From Actinotignum urinale DSM 15805 (lineage in GTDB: Bacteria; Actinomycetota; Actinomycetes; Actinomycetales; Actinomycetaceae): a DNA stretch of 64,000 nucleotides. The notes beneath the pieces were generated by a model. The model searched no databases and was not told where the DNA came from. It saw nothing but the letters and a program-made list of their open reading frames with translations. Where the stretch lies: the NCBI RefSeq assembly GCF_000420445.1, contig NZ_ATUY01000003.1, forward strand, positions 1 through 64,000, in the 5' to 3' direction. The translations under genes and the position numbers were made by a program. Of the stretch, positions 1-7,134 are shown piece after piece (position 1 is the first letter of the stretch; each line of letters opens with the position of its first letter).

Positions 1-308
1 GTATTCTTGTTCATACTGATCAGGGCTACCACTATCAGCACCAGTCATGGATCAGTCAGCTAGTTGAGCATCAGTGCGTTCAATCCATGAGCCGTAAGGG
101 CAACTGTTACGATAACTCCGTGATGGAGAACTTCTTTTCTCACTTGAAAGAAGAAATGTTCAACAATGACTCATTCGTTTCCATCAGCGAGCTGCGCGCA
201 GCGATTGACGAGTACATACAGTGGTACAACACTGAGCATATGCAAGAACGGCTCGGAGGGATGACCCCAAACGAATACCGGCAACACGCACTAACCACCA
301 TCGGATAG
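1..308 (+). CDS. IS3-family (IS150-like) transposase OrfB, 5' truncated by window edge
   Basis: The frame is open from base 3 to the stop and gives the C-terminal part of a DDE transposase of the retroviral-integrase (rve) fold. The second catalytic Asp is in HTDQGYHYQ and the catalytic Glu in NSVMENFFSHLKEEMF; the distance between them and the SRKGNCYDNSVMENF stretch are diagnostic of the IS150 subgroup of IS3. The first Asp and the N-terminus lie left of the window. In this family OrfB is usually made as an OrfAB fusion by programmed -1 frameshifting, which cannot be checked here. The tail ends normally (a conserved TPNEYR motif shortly before the stop), so the visible part looks intact. 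Confidence is very high for the family and none for activity. Confidence 0.93.
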   Translation, partial: ILVHTDQGYHYQHQSWISQLVEHQCVQSMSRKGNCYDNSVMENFFSHLKEEMFNNDSFVSISELRAAIDEYIQWYNTEHMQERLGGMTPNEYRQHALTTIG

Positions 309-341
309 AATCACACTGTCCAAGAATTGGGGTTCAGTACA
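1..341 (+). mobile_element. Right end of an IS3-family insertion sequence
   Basis: After the transposase stop, about 30 bases end in a terminal-repeat-like segment (about 316-341: TGTCC, an AT-rich bit, GGGGTTCAGTACA). IS3-family elements end in ...CA and their right ends commonly carry a TGTCC...GGGTTCA core, so 340-341 is the likely outer tip. The next three bases (GGG, 342-344) would be the target duplication, to be compared with the left end outside the window. The element sits just downstream of metI, so it may have cut off what used to follow that operon. Confidence 0.75.
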
Positions 342-349
342 GGGCATCA

Positions 350-538
350 TCAAGTTTTTTTCTGTTTCCATTTATTTTGGCAATAGGCGTTCCACCAAAA
401 TAGTACGACACCGGTTAGTAAGGTTAAGACGGCTATGCCCACGCAAGCCAGAACTCTTATCGTTAAAGAATCAAAAGTGGAAATTGTTTCCCAGGCACCC
501 CAGATAGCTAGAGATAAAATGAAAGGGAATGCAGACAC
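350..538 (-). CDS. Possible small membrane protein (62 aa), start uncertain
   Basis: A 62-codon frame with a GTG start, about 50 bases downstream of metI on the same strand. It has two hydrophobic stretches, roughly residues 3-18 and 26-49, then a basic tail ending KWKQKK, which fits a small two-helix membrane protein with a cytoplasmic C-terminus. No clear Shine-Dalgarno sequence precedes the GTG. Its stop lies only nine bases from the tip of the insertion sequence, so it may be the remains of a longer gene cut by the element. No family was recognised. It could be a chance open frame. Confidence 0.3.
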   Translation of the reverse strand: MSAFPFILSLAIWGAWETISTFDSLTIRVLACVGIAVLTLLTGVVLFWWNAYCQNKWKQKKT

Positions 539-586
539 CGAGTATTTGAGGAACTTTATCTAAAATATGTGGGTTCTTCATAGTAT

Positions 587-1282
587 TTAGCGACGCATAA
601 TTTTCTTTGCCAGCCAGTTTCCGAAGAACTGTGCCGTTTGAACAAGGATAATAATCGCAAAAACGCCCACGTACATCGTAACGGTGTCGAAAGCCTGGTA
701 GCCGTAGACAATTGAGAAATTACCCAGGCCACCGCCGCCAATGTAACCTGCCATAGCGGACATATCCACAACAGCAATGAAAATAAAGGTATAGCCAAGA
801 ACGAGCGGGCCAAGAGCCTCACGAATAATCACCGACGTAATGATTTTCATGGGGGATGCGCCCATTGAACGGGCCGCCTCCACAACACCGGGATCAATTG
901 CCACAAGATTCTGTTCAACAATACGCCCAACCGCGAATGTAGCGGCAATCGCCATGACGAAAATACCGGCGTTACGCCCGATACTTGTGCCCATCACGCC
1001 AACAGTGAGGGGTTGAAGGGCGGCGATTAAAATAATGAACGGAATAGGGCGGACAAAGTTCACGAGAATATTCAAAACCGTGTACACAACGCCATTTTGA
1101 AGAATTCCGCCCTTGCGCGTCGTATAAAGCAAAATACCGACGATTAAACCGAGGAAACCCGCAATAAGCATGGTCATACCAACCATAATGAGGGTATCTT
1201 TAATGGCCTCAAGGAACGTATCCCCGTAACGATCCCAATCGAAACCAAACCACCCGAGGGGGAGAGTGTTTGAAAGAGTCAT
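587..1282 (-). CDS. metI: Methionine ABC importer permease MetI
   Basis: Membrane subunit of the MetNIQ importer, which brings L- or D-methionine into the cell. The 231-residue length is normal for MetI. The protein has five or so hydrophobic helices and the ABC-permease coupling loop VVEAARSMGASPMKII (EAA motif), which docks onto MetN. The conserved block ISIVYGYQAFDTVTMY-like near the C-terminus (FSIVYGYQAFDT) is typical of MetI. Its ATG overlaps the metN stop by four bases, so the two are translationally coupled. It is the last gene of metQ-metN-metI; the insertion sequence follows. Family confidence is very high. Confidence 0.95.
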   Translation of the reverse strand: MTLSNTLPLGWFGFDWDRYGDTFLEAIKDTLIMVGMTMLIAGFLGLIVGILLYTTRKGGILQNGVVYTVLNILVNFVRPIPFIILIAALQPLTVGVMGTSIGRNAGIFVMAIAATFAVGRIVEQNLVAIDPGVVEAARSMGASPMKIITSVIIREALGPLVLGYTFIFIAVVDMSAMAGYIGGGGLGNFSIVYGYQAFDTVTMYVGVFAIIILVQTAQFFGNWLAKKIMRR

Positions 1283-2322
1283 CGCACAATCTCCTTAATA
1301 TCTGTTGTTGCGGCAACCTCATTATAGAACTGTTGAATGGCGGAATCTTCACCGAGCAGTCGGACAGTCATATTTCCGAAACTTTGATTTTGAATAGTGG
1401 TGACGCCGCCGTGGACGATCGAGAAATACACCCCGTTGTTTCGCGCATTCGCAGCCGCGCTGAAGAAACCAGACTTTTCCGTGAGTTTAATCGTGAAGAG
1501 GCGCCCCTCTTGCCCAAGTAACTGATCTTCTTCTAACTCGTCAGGCGTATTACGCAACGAAGTGGAAACGAAATGCTTAGCGATAGGCGTTTGAGGATTG
1601 GAGAAAATCTCGTAAACACTTCCGTATTCGACGACTTTCCCGTTTTCCATCACCGCAACATTATCCGCAATGGAACGAATAACGTCCATTTCGTGCGTAA
1701 TAACGACGATAGTAATGCCGAGTTCCCGGTTAACCTTACGTAACAGCCTCAAGACTTCATGGGTTGTTTCCGGGTCGAGAGCGCTGGTTGCTTCGTCGGC
1801 AAGGAGGAGAGAAGGGGTGGTGGCCAGAGCGCGCGCAATGCCTACACGTTGCTTCTGGCCACCCGAAAGTTGTTCAGGATAGCTCGAACCGCGGTCGCCC
1901 AAGCCGACGAAATCCAAAAGCTGTTGAACACGCTGGGCGCGCTCTTGCTTCGGAACACCGGCGAGCTTCAGAGGATATTCCACGTTACCTGCCGCCGTGC
2001 GGGAAGAAAAAAGGTTAAATTGCTGGAAAATCATGCCAATCTTACGGCGCATGGTACGCATCTGTTTTTCCGGCATACCAACGATATCCGTACCATCCAG
2101 ATAAATATGTCCGGAAGTGACGGTATCGAGTCCGTTAATGAGGCGCACGAGAGTGGATTTACCGGCACCGGAATAACCAATAATGCCAATAATTTCACCC
2201 GGTTTCACCTCAAGATTGACATTGTCAACAGCGGTGACCGAACCTTTTTTATGCTGGAAAACCTTTGTAACGTCCTTAAACGTAATACTGGTTCCGCGGG
2301 GCGTTGTATCCTGAGTAGTCAT
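1279..2322 (-). CDS. metN: Methionine ABC importer ATP-binding protein MetN
   Basis: ATPase that powers methionine uptake through MetI. The Walker A motif GYSGAGKST is near residue 50, the signature LSGGQKQR follows, and Walker B is [12 protein letters not shown]. After the ATPase core there is a C-terminal NIL domain (about residues 265-347), which in MetN binds methionine and shuts transport off when internal methionine is high. At 347 residues it is full length. It starts seven bases after the metQ stop and overlaps metI by four bases, giving one operon. No separate regulatory gene is nearby; control is probably transcriptional from the metQ promoter plus this NIL feedback. Confidence 0.96.
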   Translation of the reverse strand: MTTQDTTPRGTSITFKDVTKVFQHKKGSVTAVDNVNLEVKPGEIIGIIGYSGAGKSTLVRLINGLDTVTSGHIYLDGTDIVGMPEKQMRTMRRKIGMIFQQFNLFSSRTAAGNVEYPLKLAGVPKQERAQRVQQLLDFVGLGDRGSSYPEQLSGGQKQRVGIARALATTPSLLLADEATSALDPETTHEVLRLLRKVNRELGITIVVITHEMDVIRSIADNVAVMENGKVVEYGSVYEIFSNPQTPIAKHFVSTSLRNTPDELEEDQLLGQEGRLFTIKLTEKSGFFSAAANARNNGVYFSIVHGGVTTIQNQSFGNMTVRLLGEDSAIQQFYNEVAATTDIKEIVR

Positions 2323-2329
2323 TTATTTT

Positions 2330-3217
2330 TTATTTCTTCGCTGCCTTGATAGCTTCGCGCAAACGGTTCTCGATCTTAATGAGTTCTTCCGGGGTGCGCT
2401 TTACTTCAACGGAGGTGCCGGCGCTATCCTTAGCGATAGCTTCCTGAACGGGCTTGGTGTGCCAGATTTCGCCAAGGCGGATAAGATCCTTATCGTTTGC
2501 GCGATCCTTCTTCACGACGAAAGCGTTAATGTAAGGTTCTGCGGCAGGGTTGCTCGGATCATCCTTGAAAATGGCGCTCTTGGGGTTAATCTTGGCGCGA
2601 TCAAGGAAGGAATTGTTGATAATAGCGGGCTTACCTTCACCGTAAACCGCAGGGCAACGAGAAGCATCAATCGCGGTGACCTTCACCTTAGAAGCAGATT
2701 CATCGATATCTACGGGTGTAGGTTCAAGAATATCCTTATTCTTCAGCTTAACCAGACCGGCCTGGACAAGGACATTAATGGCGCGTCCCTGGTTAGTGGA
2801 ATCGTTAGGAATGGCAACGGATTGACCTTCAATACCATCCAAGTTCTTGTGATCTTTCCAGAAAAGAGCCAACGGAATGATCTCCGTTGCAACAATGGGT
2901 GTGAGCTCCGTATTCTTACCGGCATTATAGTTAGCAAGGAACTTAATATGCTGGAACTGGTTGACATCAATTTGACCCTGCTGTAGAGCATCATTAGGAG
3001 TGTTGTAATCAGAGAAAGGAACAACCTGCACGTTGAAGCCAGCCTTCTTTGCCTCATCCTGGAAAACTTTCCACTGTCTCTTGCTGGCATCCGTTGTGCC
3101 AATTTTAATAACCTTGCCGGAACCAGATGATGATTCAGATGACGACGAGCAACTTGCCAGGCCAACAGAGGCTATGAGTGCAGTAACTGCTGCGGCAACA
3201 ATTCGGCGGAATTTCAT
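2330..3217 (-). CDS. metQ: Methionine-binding lipoprotein MetQ
   Basis: Extracellular substrate-binding lipoprotein of the NlpA/MetQ family that hands methionine to MetNI. It has a lipoprotein signal peptide (basic MKFRR start, hydrophobic core, lipobox LASC with the lipidated Cys at about residue 23) followed by a Ser-rich linker. The body starts KVIKIGTTD and contains the family pattern VDVNQFQHIKFL, GQSVAIPND and the C-terminal half of a periplasmic-binding fold. The ATG is preceded by a strong AGGAAGAGG ribosome site. It is the first gene of metQNI. In the 220 bases upstream I saw no recognisable SAM riboswitch or T-box. Confidence 0.95.
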   Translation of the reverse strand: MKFRRIVAAAVTALIASVGLASCSSSSESSSGSGKVIKIGTTDASKRQWKVFQDEAKKAGFNVQVVPFSDYNTPNDALQQGQIDVNQFQHIKFLANYNAGKNTELTPIVATEIIPLALFWKDHKNLDGIEGQSVAIPNDSTNQGRAINVLVQAGLVKLKNKDILEPTPVDIDESASKVKVTAIDASRCPAVYGEGKPAIINNSFLDRAKINPKSAIFKDDPSNPAAEPYINAFVVKKDRANDKDLIRLGEIWHTKPVQEAIAKDSAGTSVEVKRTPEELIKIENRLREAIKAAKK

Positions 3218-3380
3218 GACGACCTCTTCCTTTTGAATATAGGTACTCTACATTAACACTTGGGGAATGAAGAAAATAGGACGGTTGGATAATGGACGAA
3301 ATAGAAGCAAGGTCACACGGTAGAACAATTAATTAAAGGAAAAGGTAGGGAGTTCTTGCGTGGGGGTGAAGGACAAGGGG

Positions 3381-3424
3381 GCGGGCGCGGGTGGCGGATA
3401 ATGGTTACCGCCACCCGCGCCCGC
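3381..3424. terminator. Long perfect hairpin between the LEA-like gene and metQ
   Basis: A 17-bp perfect GC-rich stem (3381-3397 with 3408-3424) closes a 10-base loop. It lies 17 bases past the stop of the minus-strand repeat-protein gene and about 165 bases before metQ, the usual place for a terminator. Neither side has a run of T after the stem, so this is either a U-tract-less terminator, common in actinobacteria, or a stem that protects the 3' end of the mRNA. Confidence 0.7.
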
Positions 3425-3440
3425 AGGGGATACCTATGTA

Positions 3441-4451
3441 TTAGTCCTTTTTAGCATCTTCAACGGACTGTTTGACCTTATCGGCTAACTCCTGCTTGAT
3501 ATCCTCTGCGGATTCGAGCGTATGATGAGCCGTGTCCCGGACCTTTTCAGCAGCGTTCTTCGTAGCTTCTTTGACGTCCTTGGCTTTTTCCTTGGCAACA
3601 TCCTTCGCTTCTTTCGCCTTTTCCTTGACGTCTTTAGCTACTTCTTTTGCCTTTTCTTTAGCATCTTTAGCTACTTCTTTTGCCTTTTCTTTAGCATCTT
3701 TAGCCACTTCTTTCGCTTTTTCTGCGACATTCTTAGCGGCATCTTTAGCATCTTCTGCCTGGGACTGAGCCACATCTTCCGCCTCATCCTTAGCCTTCAC
3801 GCCATCAACATCTTCCCAATAGGCTTCAGCCCACGGATCTTCAACGTTCTTCTTGCGCTTCCAGAAGAAGTAACCTGCGGTGCCAACACCGCCAACAACT
3901 GCCAAACGGCCAAAAAGCCTTGCACAACAACGGCGCTTCTTCTTCGGCGTTGGTGTTGCTAATTCAGTACCAGCAACTTTAGCTGCAACCTTCGTTTTCT
4001 CCACAACACCGTCCTTTGACGTTGCTGCATCAGTTGCGGCATGTGCAGCCCTCTTAACTCGCGGAATATAATCGTCACGAACCTTATCTGCAAAATCAGA
4101 ACCGGCATCTTTTGCCTGCTGAACATAGGGGCGAGCCTTATCCGTCGCGTTTTCAACATAGGGACGGACCTTATCTGCAAGTTCATGTGCCTTTGGCGCT
4201 GCCCAATCATATCCTTGGGTTGCATAATCCTGAATCTTGGTTCCTGCCACCTGAGCATATTCCTTAACCGTCACGGCAGCCTTCTTTGCCTTACGCTCCC
4301 ACTTCATTCGGTTCCCAGCGCCTTCAATTTTTGCTTTCTTGGCTGTTTCTTCAGCCTTTTTACGCAACTTATCAACTTTTGCCATGAGCGCATCGACTTC
4401 TTTACGCGCTTTCTCCTGCGCTTTTACAGCCTTCTTCTTGCGACCAAACAT
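3441..4451 (-). CDS. Lys/Ala-rich helical repeat protein with one membrane segment (LEA/apolipoprotein-like)
   Basis: No specific function recognised. The 336-residue protein starts at MFGRKKK, chosen because GGGAGG lies five bases upstream; an in-frame ATG 54 bases earlier lacks this. The N-terminal part is a charged helix with repeated VRPYVENATDKARPYVQQAKD-like segments. A CCARLFGRLAVVGGVG segment (about residue 180-200) is the only hydrophobic stretch, flanked by KKKRR and KRKK. The C-terminal 130 residues are tandem 11-residue helical repeats of the type KEVAKDAKEKA, as in late-embryogenesis-abundant and apolipoprotein-like proteins, which suggests an amphipathic membrane-lying or stress-protective helix. 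Low-complexity composition makes homology searches unreliable. Monocistronic, ended by a strong hairpin. Confidence 0.8.
   Translation of the reverse strand: MFGRKKKAVKAQEKARKEVDALMAKVDKLRKKAEETAKKAKIEGAGNRMKWERKAKKAAVTVKEYAQVAGTKIQDYATQGYDWAAPKAHELADKVRPYVENATDKARPYVQQAKDAGSDFADKVRDDYIPRVKRAAHAATDAATSKDGVVEKTKVAAKVAGTELATPTPKKKRRCCARLFGRLAVVGGVGTAGYFFWKRKKNVEDPWAEAYWEDVDGVKAKDEAEDVAQSQAEDAKDAAKNVAEKAKEVAKDAKEKAKEVAKDAKEKAKEVAKDVKEKAKEAKDVAKEKAKDVKEATKNAAEKVRDTAHHTLESAEDIKQELADKVKQSVEDAKKD
3631..3729. repeat. 33-bp tandem repeats inside the LEA-like gene
   Basis: Two identical 33-base copies (3631-3663 and 3664-3696) followed by a third, diverged copy (3697-3729). Each encodes the 11-residue unit KEVAKDAKEKA. 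Identity at the DNA level, including silent positions, points to recent duplication by slippage or unequal exchange, so copy number may vary between strains. Confidence 0.9.
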
Positions 4452-4637
4452 GATGACCTCCCATCGTGATCCCAGAAGGGACCGCATTTTTTCTATATCT
4501 TCCATTCTTTCACTTTATGTCCGCTGTGTCACATAAATCATGCATTAGCTCAGTTTATTTTCATGTTCGACGACGGCGAACGTGCCTAACCGCCGTCGAC
4601 CACAATAAAAATAGGGAAATATGGGAAGATGGAAAAC

Positions 4638-5159
4638 ATGAAAGCTGTTATTAAAACTAACCAGGGCAATATAACCGTTAACCTTTTCCCTGAACAGGCT
4701 CCCGAAACTGTCGCGAACTTTACGGAATTGGCGCAGGGCAAGCGCGAATGGAAAAACCCCGCAACAGGTGAAACCACCACAGATCCACTCTACGACGGAA
4801 CGATTTTTCACCGCGTTATTTCCGGTTTCATGATTCAGGGCGGAGATCCCATCGGAAATGGTACAGGCGGTCCCGGATATTGCTTCAATGATGAAATCGA
4901 CCCGGAACTTGGCTTTGATAAGCCCTATGTTTTAGCAATGGCGAATGCCGGCACACGCTTTGGGCGCGGAACCAACGGCTCCCAGTTCTTTATTACCGTC
5001 GCCCCAACACCGTGGCTTCATGGCAAACACACCGTTTTCGGTAAGGTTGTGGATGAAGAATCAATCAAGGTCGTGGACAAGATTGCAACTGTAGCAACAG
5101 GCAGAAATGACCGTCCGCTTGAGGACGTCGTTATTGAAACCATCGAAATTATCGCCTAA
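4638..5159 (+). CDS. ppiA: Peptidyl-prolyl cis-trans isomerase, cyclophilin type
   Basis: Cytoplasmic prolyl isomerase that speeds folding of proline-containing proteins. The 173 residues have no signal peptide. They carry the cyclophilin core: FHRVISGFMIQGGDP (catalytic Arg plus F/M/Q of the active site), GFDKPYVLAMANAG, NGSQFFITVAPTPWLHGKHT (active-site Phe, Trp and His) and VFGKVV. The ATG at 4638 is preferred over 4629 because GGAAG is then nine bases upstream. In M. tuberculosis the same gene sits at the same place near the origin, before crgA and the pknB operon. A strong hairpin follows before rhomboid. Confidence 0.95.
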   Translation: MKAVIKTNQGNITVNLFPEQAPETVANFTELAQGKREWKNPATGETTTDPLYDGTIFHRVISGFMIQGGDPIGNGTGGPGYCFNDEIDPELGFDKPYVLAMANAGTRFGRGTNGSQFFITVAPTPWLHGKHTVFGKVVDEESIKVVDKIATVATGRNDRPLEDVVIETIEIIA

Positions 5160-5294
5160 AACTCAACGAATCCTAAGAGTCCGTTTATGCTCAATACGGA
5201 GAGTTGTTACGGCATCACGCACAGCACGCCAAGGACGCTCCTATATATGCAATATGGGACGAAAGGTTCAGGCAAATAACTGTATCCTAGAAGT

Positions 5295-5333
5295 ATGACT
5301 GACTACGCAACACCTGCGCACCCAAAGGGTTAA
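5295..5333 (+). other. 12-codon open frame in the cyclophilin-rhomboid gap
   Basis: ATG followed by codons for TDYATPAHPKG and a stop. It has only a weak AGAAG before it. The peptide looks more like the hydrophilic start of an actinobacterial rhomboid protein than a random frame, so it may be a relic N-terminus cut off from the downstream gene, or a leader peptide. It also overlaps an imperfect inverted repeat (CAACACCTGCG near 5308 with CGCAGTGCGTGTTG near 5333). Support is weak. Confidence 0.2.
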
Positions 5334-5353
5334 CGCAGTGCGTGTTGAAATAT

Positions 5354-5384
5354 AAAGACGCCACGTCCCGTACGTGGCGTCTTT
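5354..5384. terminator. Hairpin terminator after ppiA
   Basis: A perfect 13-bp stem (5354-5366 with 5372-5384) around a five-base loop, with A-rich and T-rich arms that supply a short AAA/TTT boundary in either direction. It is 195 bases after the cyclophilin stop and 33 bases before the rhomboid start, so it most likely ends ppiA transcription. The 190 bases before it hold no other gene apart from the tiny frame at 5295. Confidence 0.65.
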
Positions 5385-5416
5385 CGGCCATATTGATCTC
5401 AAAGATATAGGAAAAT

Positions 5417-6076
5417 ATGTCGAGAATTAAAGGGTTGAATCTCCCCGTCGTAACCACATCGCTCATAATTGCGTGCGTTGTTGTCTTTATATTAGATTAT
5501 GTACTTCCCTTTGGCCTATGGAAGTATGGCGCATTTATTCCAGCTCTGGCAGTTAGTGAACCCTACCGTTATCTCACGGCTATGTTTTTCCACAGCGGAG
5601 AAGCGCATATATTAGGCAATATGTACGCGTTATTCCTTATCGGGATACCGATGGAGAGGCGTCTAGGACGTAGTAAATTCCTTGTGTTCTACCTTTTGTG
5701 CGGAATTGGTGGACACACGCTTATTTTAGCGTGGGCGCGACTCGCTGGCGATTCAATGTGGACCGCTACGCTCGGCGCGTCAGGCGCTATTTTCGGGATT
5801 TTTGCCGCATATGCCGTCGACATAAGGAAAAACGGTGGCAAGGCTACGCTTATCCTCATCGTCATGGGATACAACTTAGTTATTAGTTTTATCCCTGGAC
5901 TCAATATTTCATGGCAGGGGCATATCGGAGGGCTTATTGCGGGAGCGATTATTATGGCTTTGCTGGTTCTTCGTCCCGTGAAACAAAGCAAGTATAAAGA
6001 TGCCCTTCAGTGGTTCTTTATGGTTGCCAGCTGCGCGGTTCTCGTTACCATTAACTTTCTGTTGCTCATGAAATGA
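5417..6076 (+). CDS. Rhomboid-family intramembrane serine protease
   Basis: Membrane protease that cuts transmembrane helices of client proteins. Of 219 residues, most lie in six hydrophobic helices. The catalytic dyad is visible: Ser122 in GASGAIFG (GxSG motif) and His169 in WQGHIGG. The helix-2 motif FFHSGEAHILGNMYAL (HxxxHxxxN type) near residue 58 builds the oxyanion side. No extra cytoplasmic domain is present. AGGAAAAT precedes the ATG. It keeps the conserved actinobacterial position between cyclophilin and crgA; its substrate cannot be inferred from the neighbours. Confidence 0.93.
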   Translation: MSRIKGLNLPVVTTSLIIACVVVFILDYVLPFGLWKYGAFIPALAVSEPYRYLTAMFFHSGEAHILGNMYALFLIGIPMERRLGRSKFLVFYLLCGIGGHTLILAWARLAGDSMWTATLGASGAIFGIFAAYAVDIRKNGGKATLILIVMGYNLVISFIPGLNISWQGHIGGLIAGAIIMALLVLRPVKQSKYKDALQWFFMVASCAVLVTINFLLLMK

Positions 6077-6114
6077 AGTCATAATCTTCAATGGATGTAA
6101 CTACACCAATGTAA

Positions 6115-6198
6115 TTATCCACAGGTTTATCCTCAATTGTGGACAATAGGCGAATTTTTTGAATAACAACCGTGTAATTATCCACAGTCTTGTCCCCA
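6115..6198. promoter_or_regulatory. Cluster of DnaA-box-like 9-mers
   Basis: Within 84 bases there are two perfect TTATCCACA boxes (6115-6123 and 6178-6186), one TTGTCCACA on the minus strand (6138-6146, the form preferred by Streptomyces and mycobacterial DnaA) and two single-mismatch boxes (TTATCCTCA at 6127-6135, TTGTCCCCA at 6190-6198). Such density is not expected by chance. It may be part of the chromosomal origin, which in actinobacteria lies close to this gene cluster, or a DnaA-binding control or titration site. Confidence 0.65.
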
Positions 6199-6218
6199 GA
6201 TGTGTGTAACTCGCACGT

Positions 6219-6278
6219 CGAAAATGACATAGATTTTAACACTTAACTCGAAAATACTACATATTTTGACACTTAACC
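6219..6278. repeat. Two adjoining AT-rich 30-bp direct repeats beside the DnaA boxes
   Basis: Units 6219-6248 and 6249-6278 share 23 of 30 bases; both begin CGAAAAT, have a central TTTT and end ACACTTAAC. They lie 20 bases after the last DnaA-like box. AT-rich direct repeats next to DnaA boxes resemble a DNA-unwinding element, but the resemblance is only by layout. With the DnaA boxes and the hairpin at 6304 they account for most of the 393-base gap between rhomboid and crgA. Confidence 0.6.
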
Positions 6279-6303
6279 CAGATTTTATCCTACAGCACCA
6301 AAA

Positions 6304-6332
6304 AGGGGTGAATCCCGTAAGGATTCACCCCT
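6304..6332 (-). terminator. Intrinsic terminator for the crgA-side operon
   Basis: A perfect 12-bp stem (6304-6315 with 6321-6332), five-base loop, followed on the minus strand by five T residues. This is a classical Rho-independent terminator for transcription coming from crgA, about 140 bases after its stop. Confidence 0.85.
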
Positions 6333-6469
6333 CCTCGTAATATTTCAACATTTAACGCGACTAAACGCGGTATTTAAGACCAGCTTTTAAAACACTTCCC
6401 CGGATACCCAACCACACAAAGACAACGCGACAGCAGGATAATGAACGTTGTGGCCGAGAAAAACTAAGG

Positions 6470-6853
6470 TTAATGCCACCCCATAGTCATGAGGAAACCA
6501 GCAATCATTAACCCGAAACCGATGAACAAATTACCATTGTTGAAGCCCGGAAATGGCAAAGACCCCGCAGAAATATAGGCAATAACAACACAGATAAGCC
6601 CTACAATCATCAGCGTGCACATAACCGGAGCCCACCAAGACGGAGAAGATTTCGGGCCGTTACCCCTAGACTTCTTCTTCGACGGCTTTACATCAACCTT
6701 TGAGCGTTCCTTAATGTCCTGTTGAGTTCCTGGACGACGTTCGGGCTTACGAACCTTTTTCTGACGAGTCTTAGAACGGCGAACAGGTGTGCCACCATCT
6801 TCCTCTAGTTGCTCATTATCTTGTGCAGAATCAAGGTTGTTCAGTTCGGACAT
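6470..6853 (-). CDS. crgA: Cell division protein CrgA
   Basis: Small membrane protein of actinobacteria that helps assemble the septal peptidoglycan machinery by contacting FtsZ, FtsI and FtsQ-type proteins. The 127 residues begin with about 65 very charged residues (RRSKTRQKKVRKPERR), longer than in mycobacterial CrgA. Two membrane helices joined by the short PFPGFNNGN loop follow; the C-terminal block NLFIGFGLMIAGFLMTMGWH is the family signature. The start MSELNN was chosen because GAAAGG lies seven bases upstream; the frame stays open further upstream without a ribosome site. Conserved position between rhomboid and the sortase/pknB operon. Confidence 0.92.
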   Translation of the reverse strand: MSELNNLDSAQDNEQLEEDGGTPVRRSKTRQKKVRKPERRPGTQQDIKERSKVDVKPSKKKSRGNGPKSSPSWWAPVMCTLMIVGLICVVIAYISAGSLPFPGFNNGNLFIGFGLMIAGFLMTMGWH

Positions 6854-6958
6854 TACATACCTTTCAGTTGATAAGACGTGGTGAAAAGCCACCCGTGAAA
6901 CTTTTACACTTCCACCATAATAGAGGAAAAAAGAACACGGCAAAAAATTCTTTATCTG

Positions 6959-7117
6959 TTACGCGCGAATATCTGGTTTCATAATTTCAGTTGTTTCAGC
7001 TATCCACGGGAAAACCCACGTGAAAAGAATAGCAACAATAATGAGAAAAATGATGATAGCTTCAATAACTTTGAGCCACTTAGGCCCCGGAAGGGCCCTC
7101 CACAAAGCACCATACAT
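6959..7117 (-). CDS. Small conserved actinobacterial membrane protein (52 aa)
   Basis: A 52-residue protein starting MYGALWRALPGPKWLK, followed by one hydrophobic helix (about residues 18-38, IIIFLIIVAILFTWVFPW) and a short acidic tail. From memory, short proteins with a MYGALWR..LPGP start and one helix are common in this position in actinobacteria, next to class E sortase. The function is unknown to me. GAAAGG lies 9-10 bases before the ATG, and the start is 17 bases after the sortase stop, so it is the distal gene of the same operon. Confidence 0.75.
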   Translation of the reverse strand: MYGALWRALPGPKWLKVIEAIIIFLIIVAILFTWVFPWIAETTEIMKPDIRA

Positions 7118-7134
7118 GACTGCTAAACCTTTCC

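Noticed and set aside
3218-3380. SAM riboswitch or T-box before metQ
   Set aside because: No conserved riboswitch core or T-box sequence was found; the only strong structure is the hairpin that belongs to the neighbouring gene.
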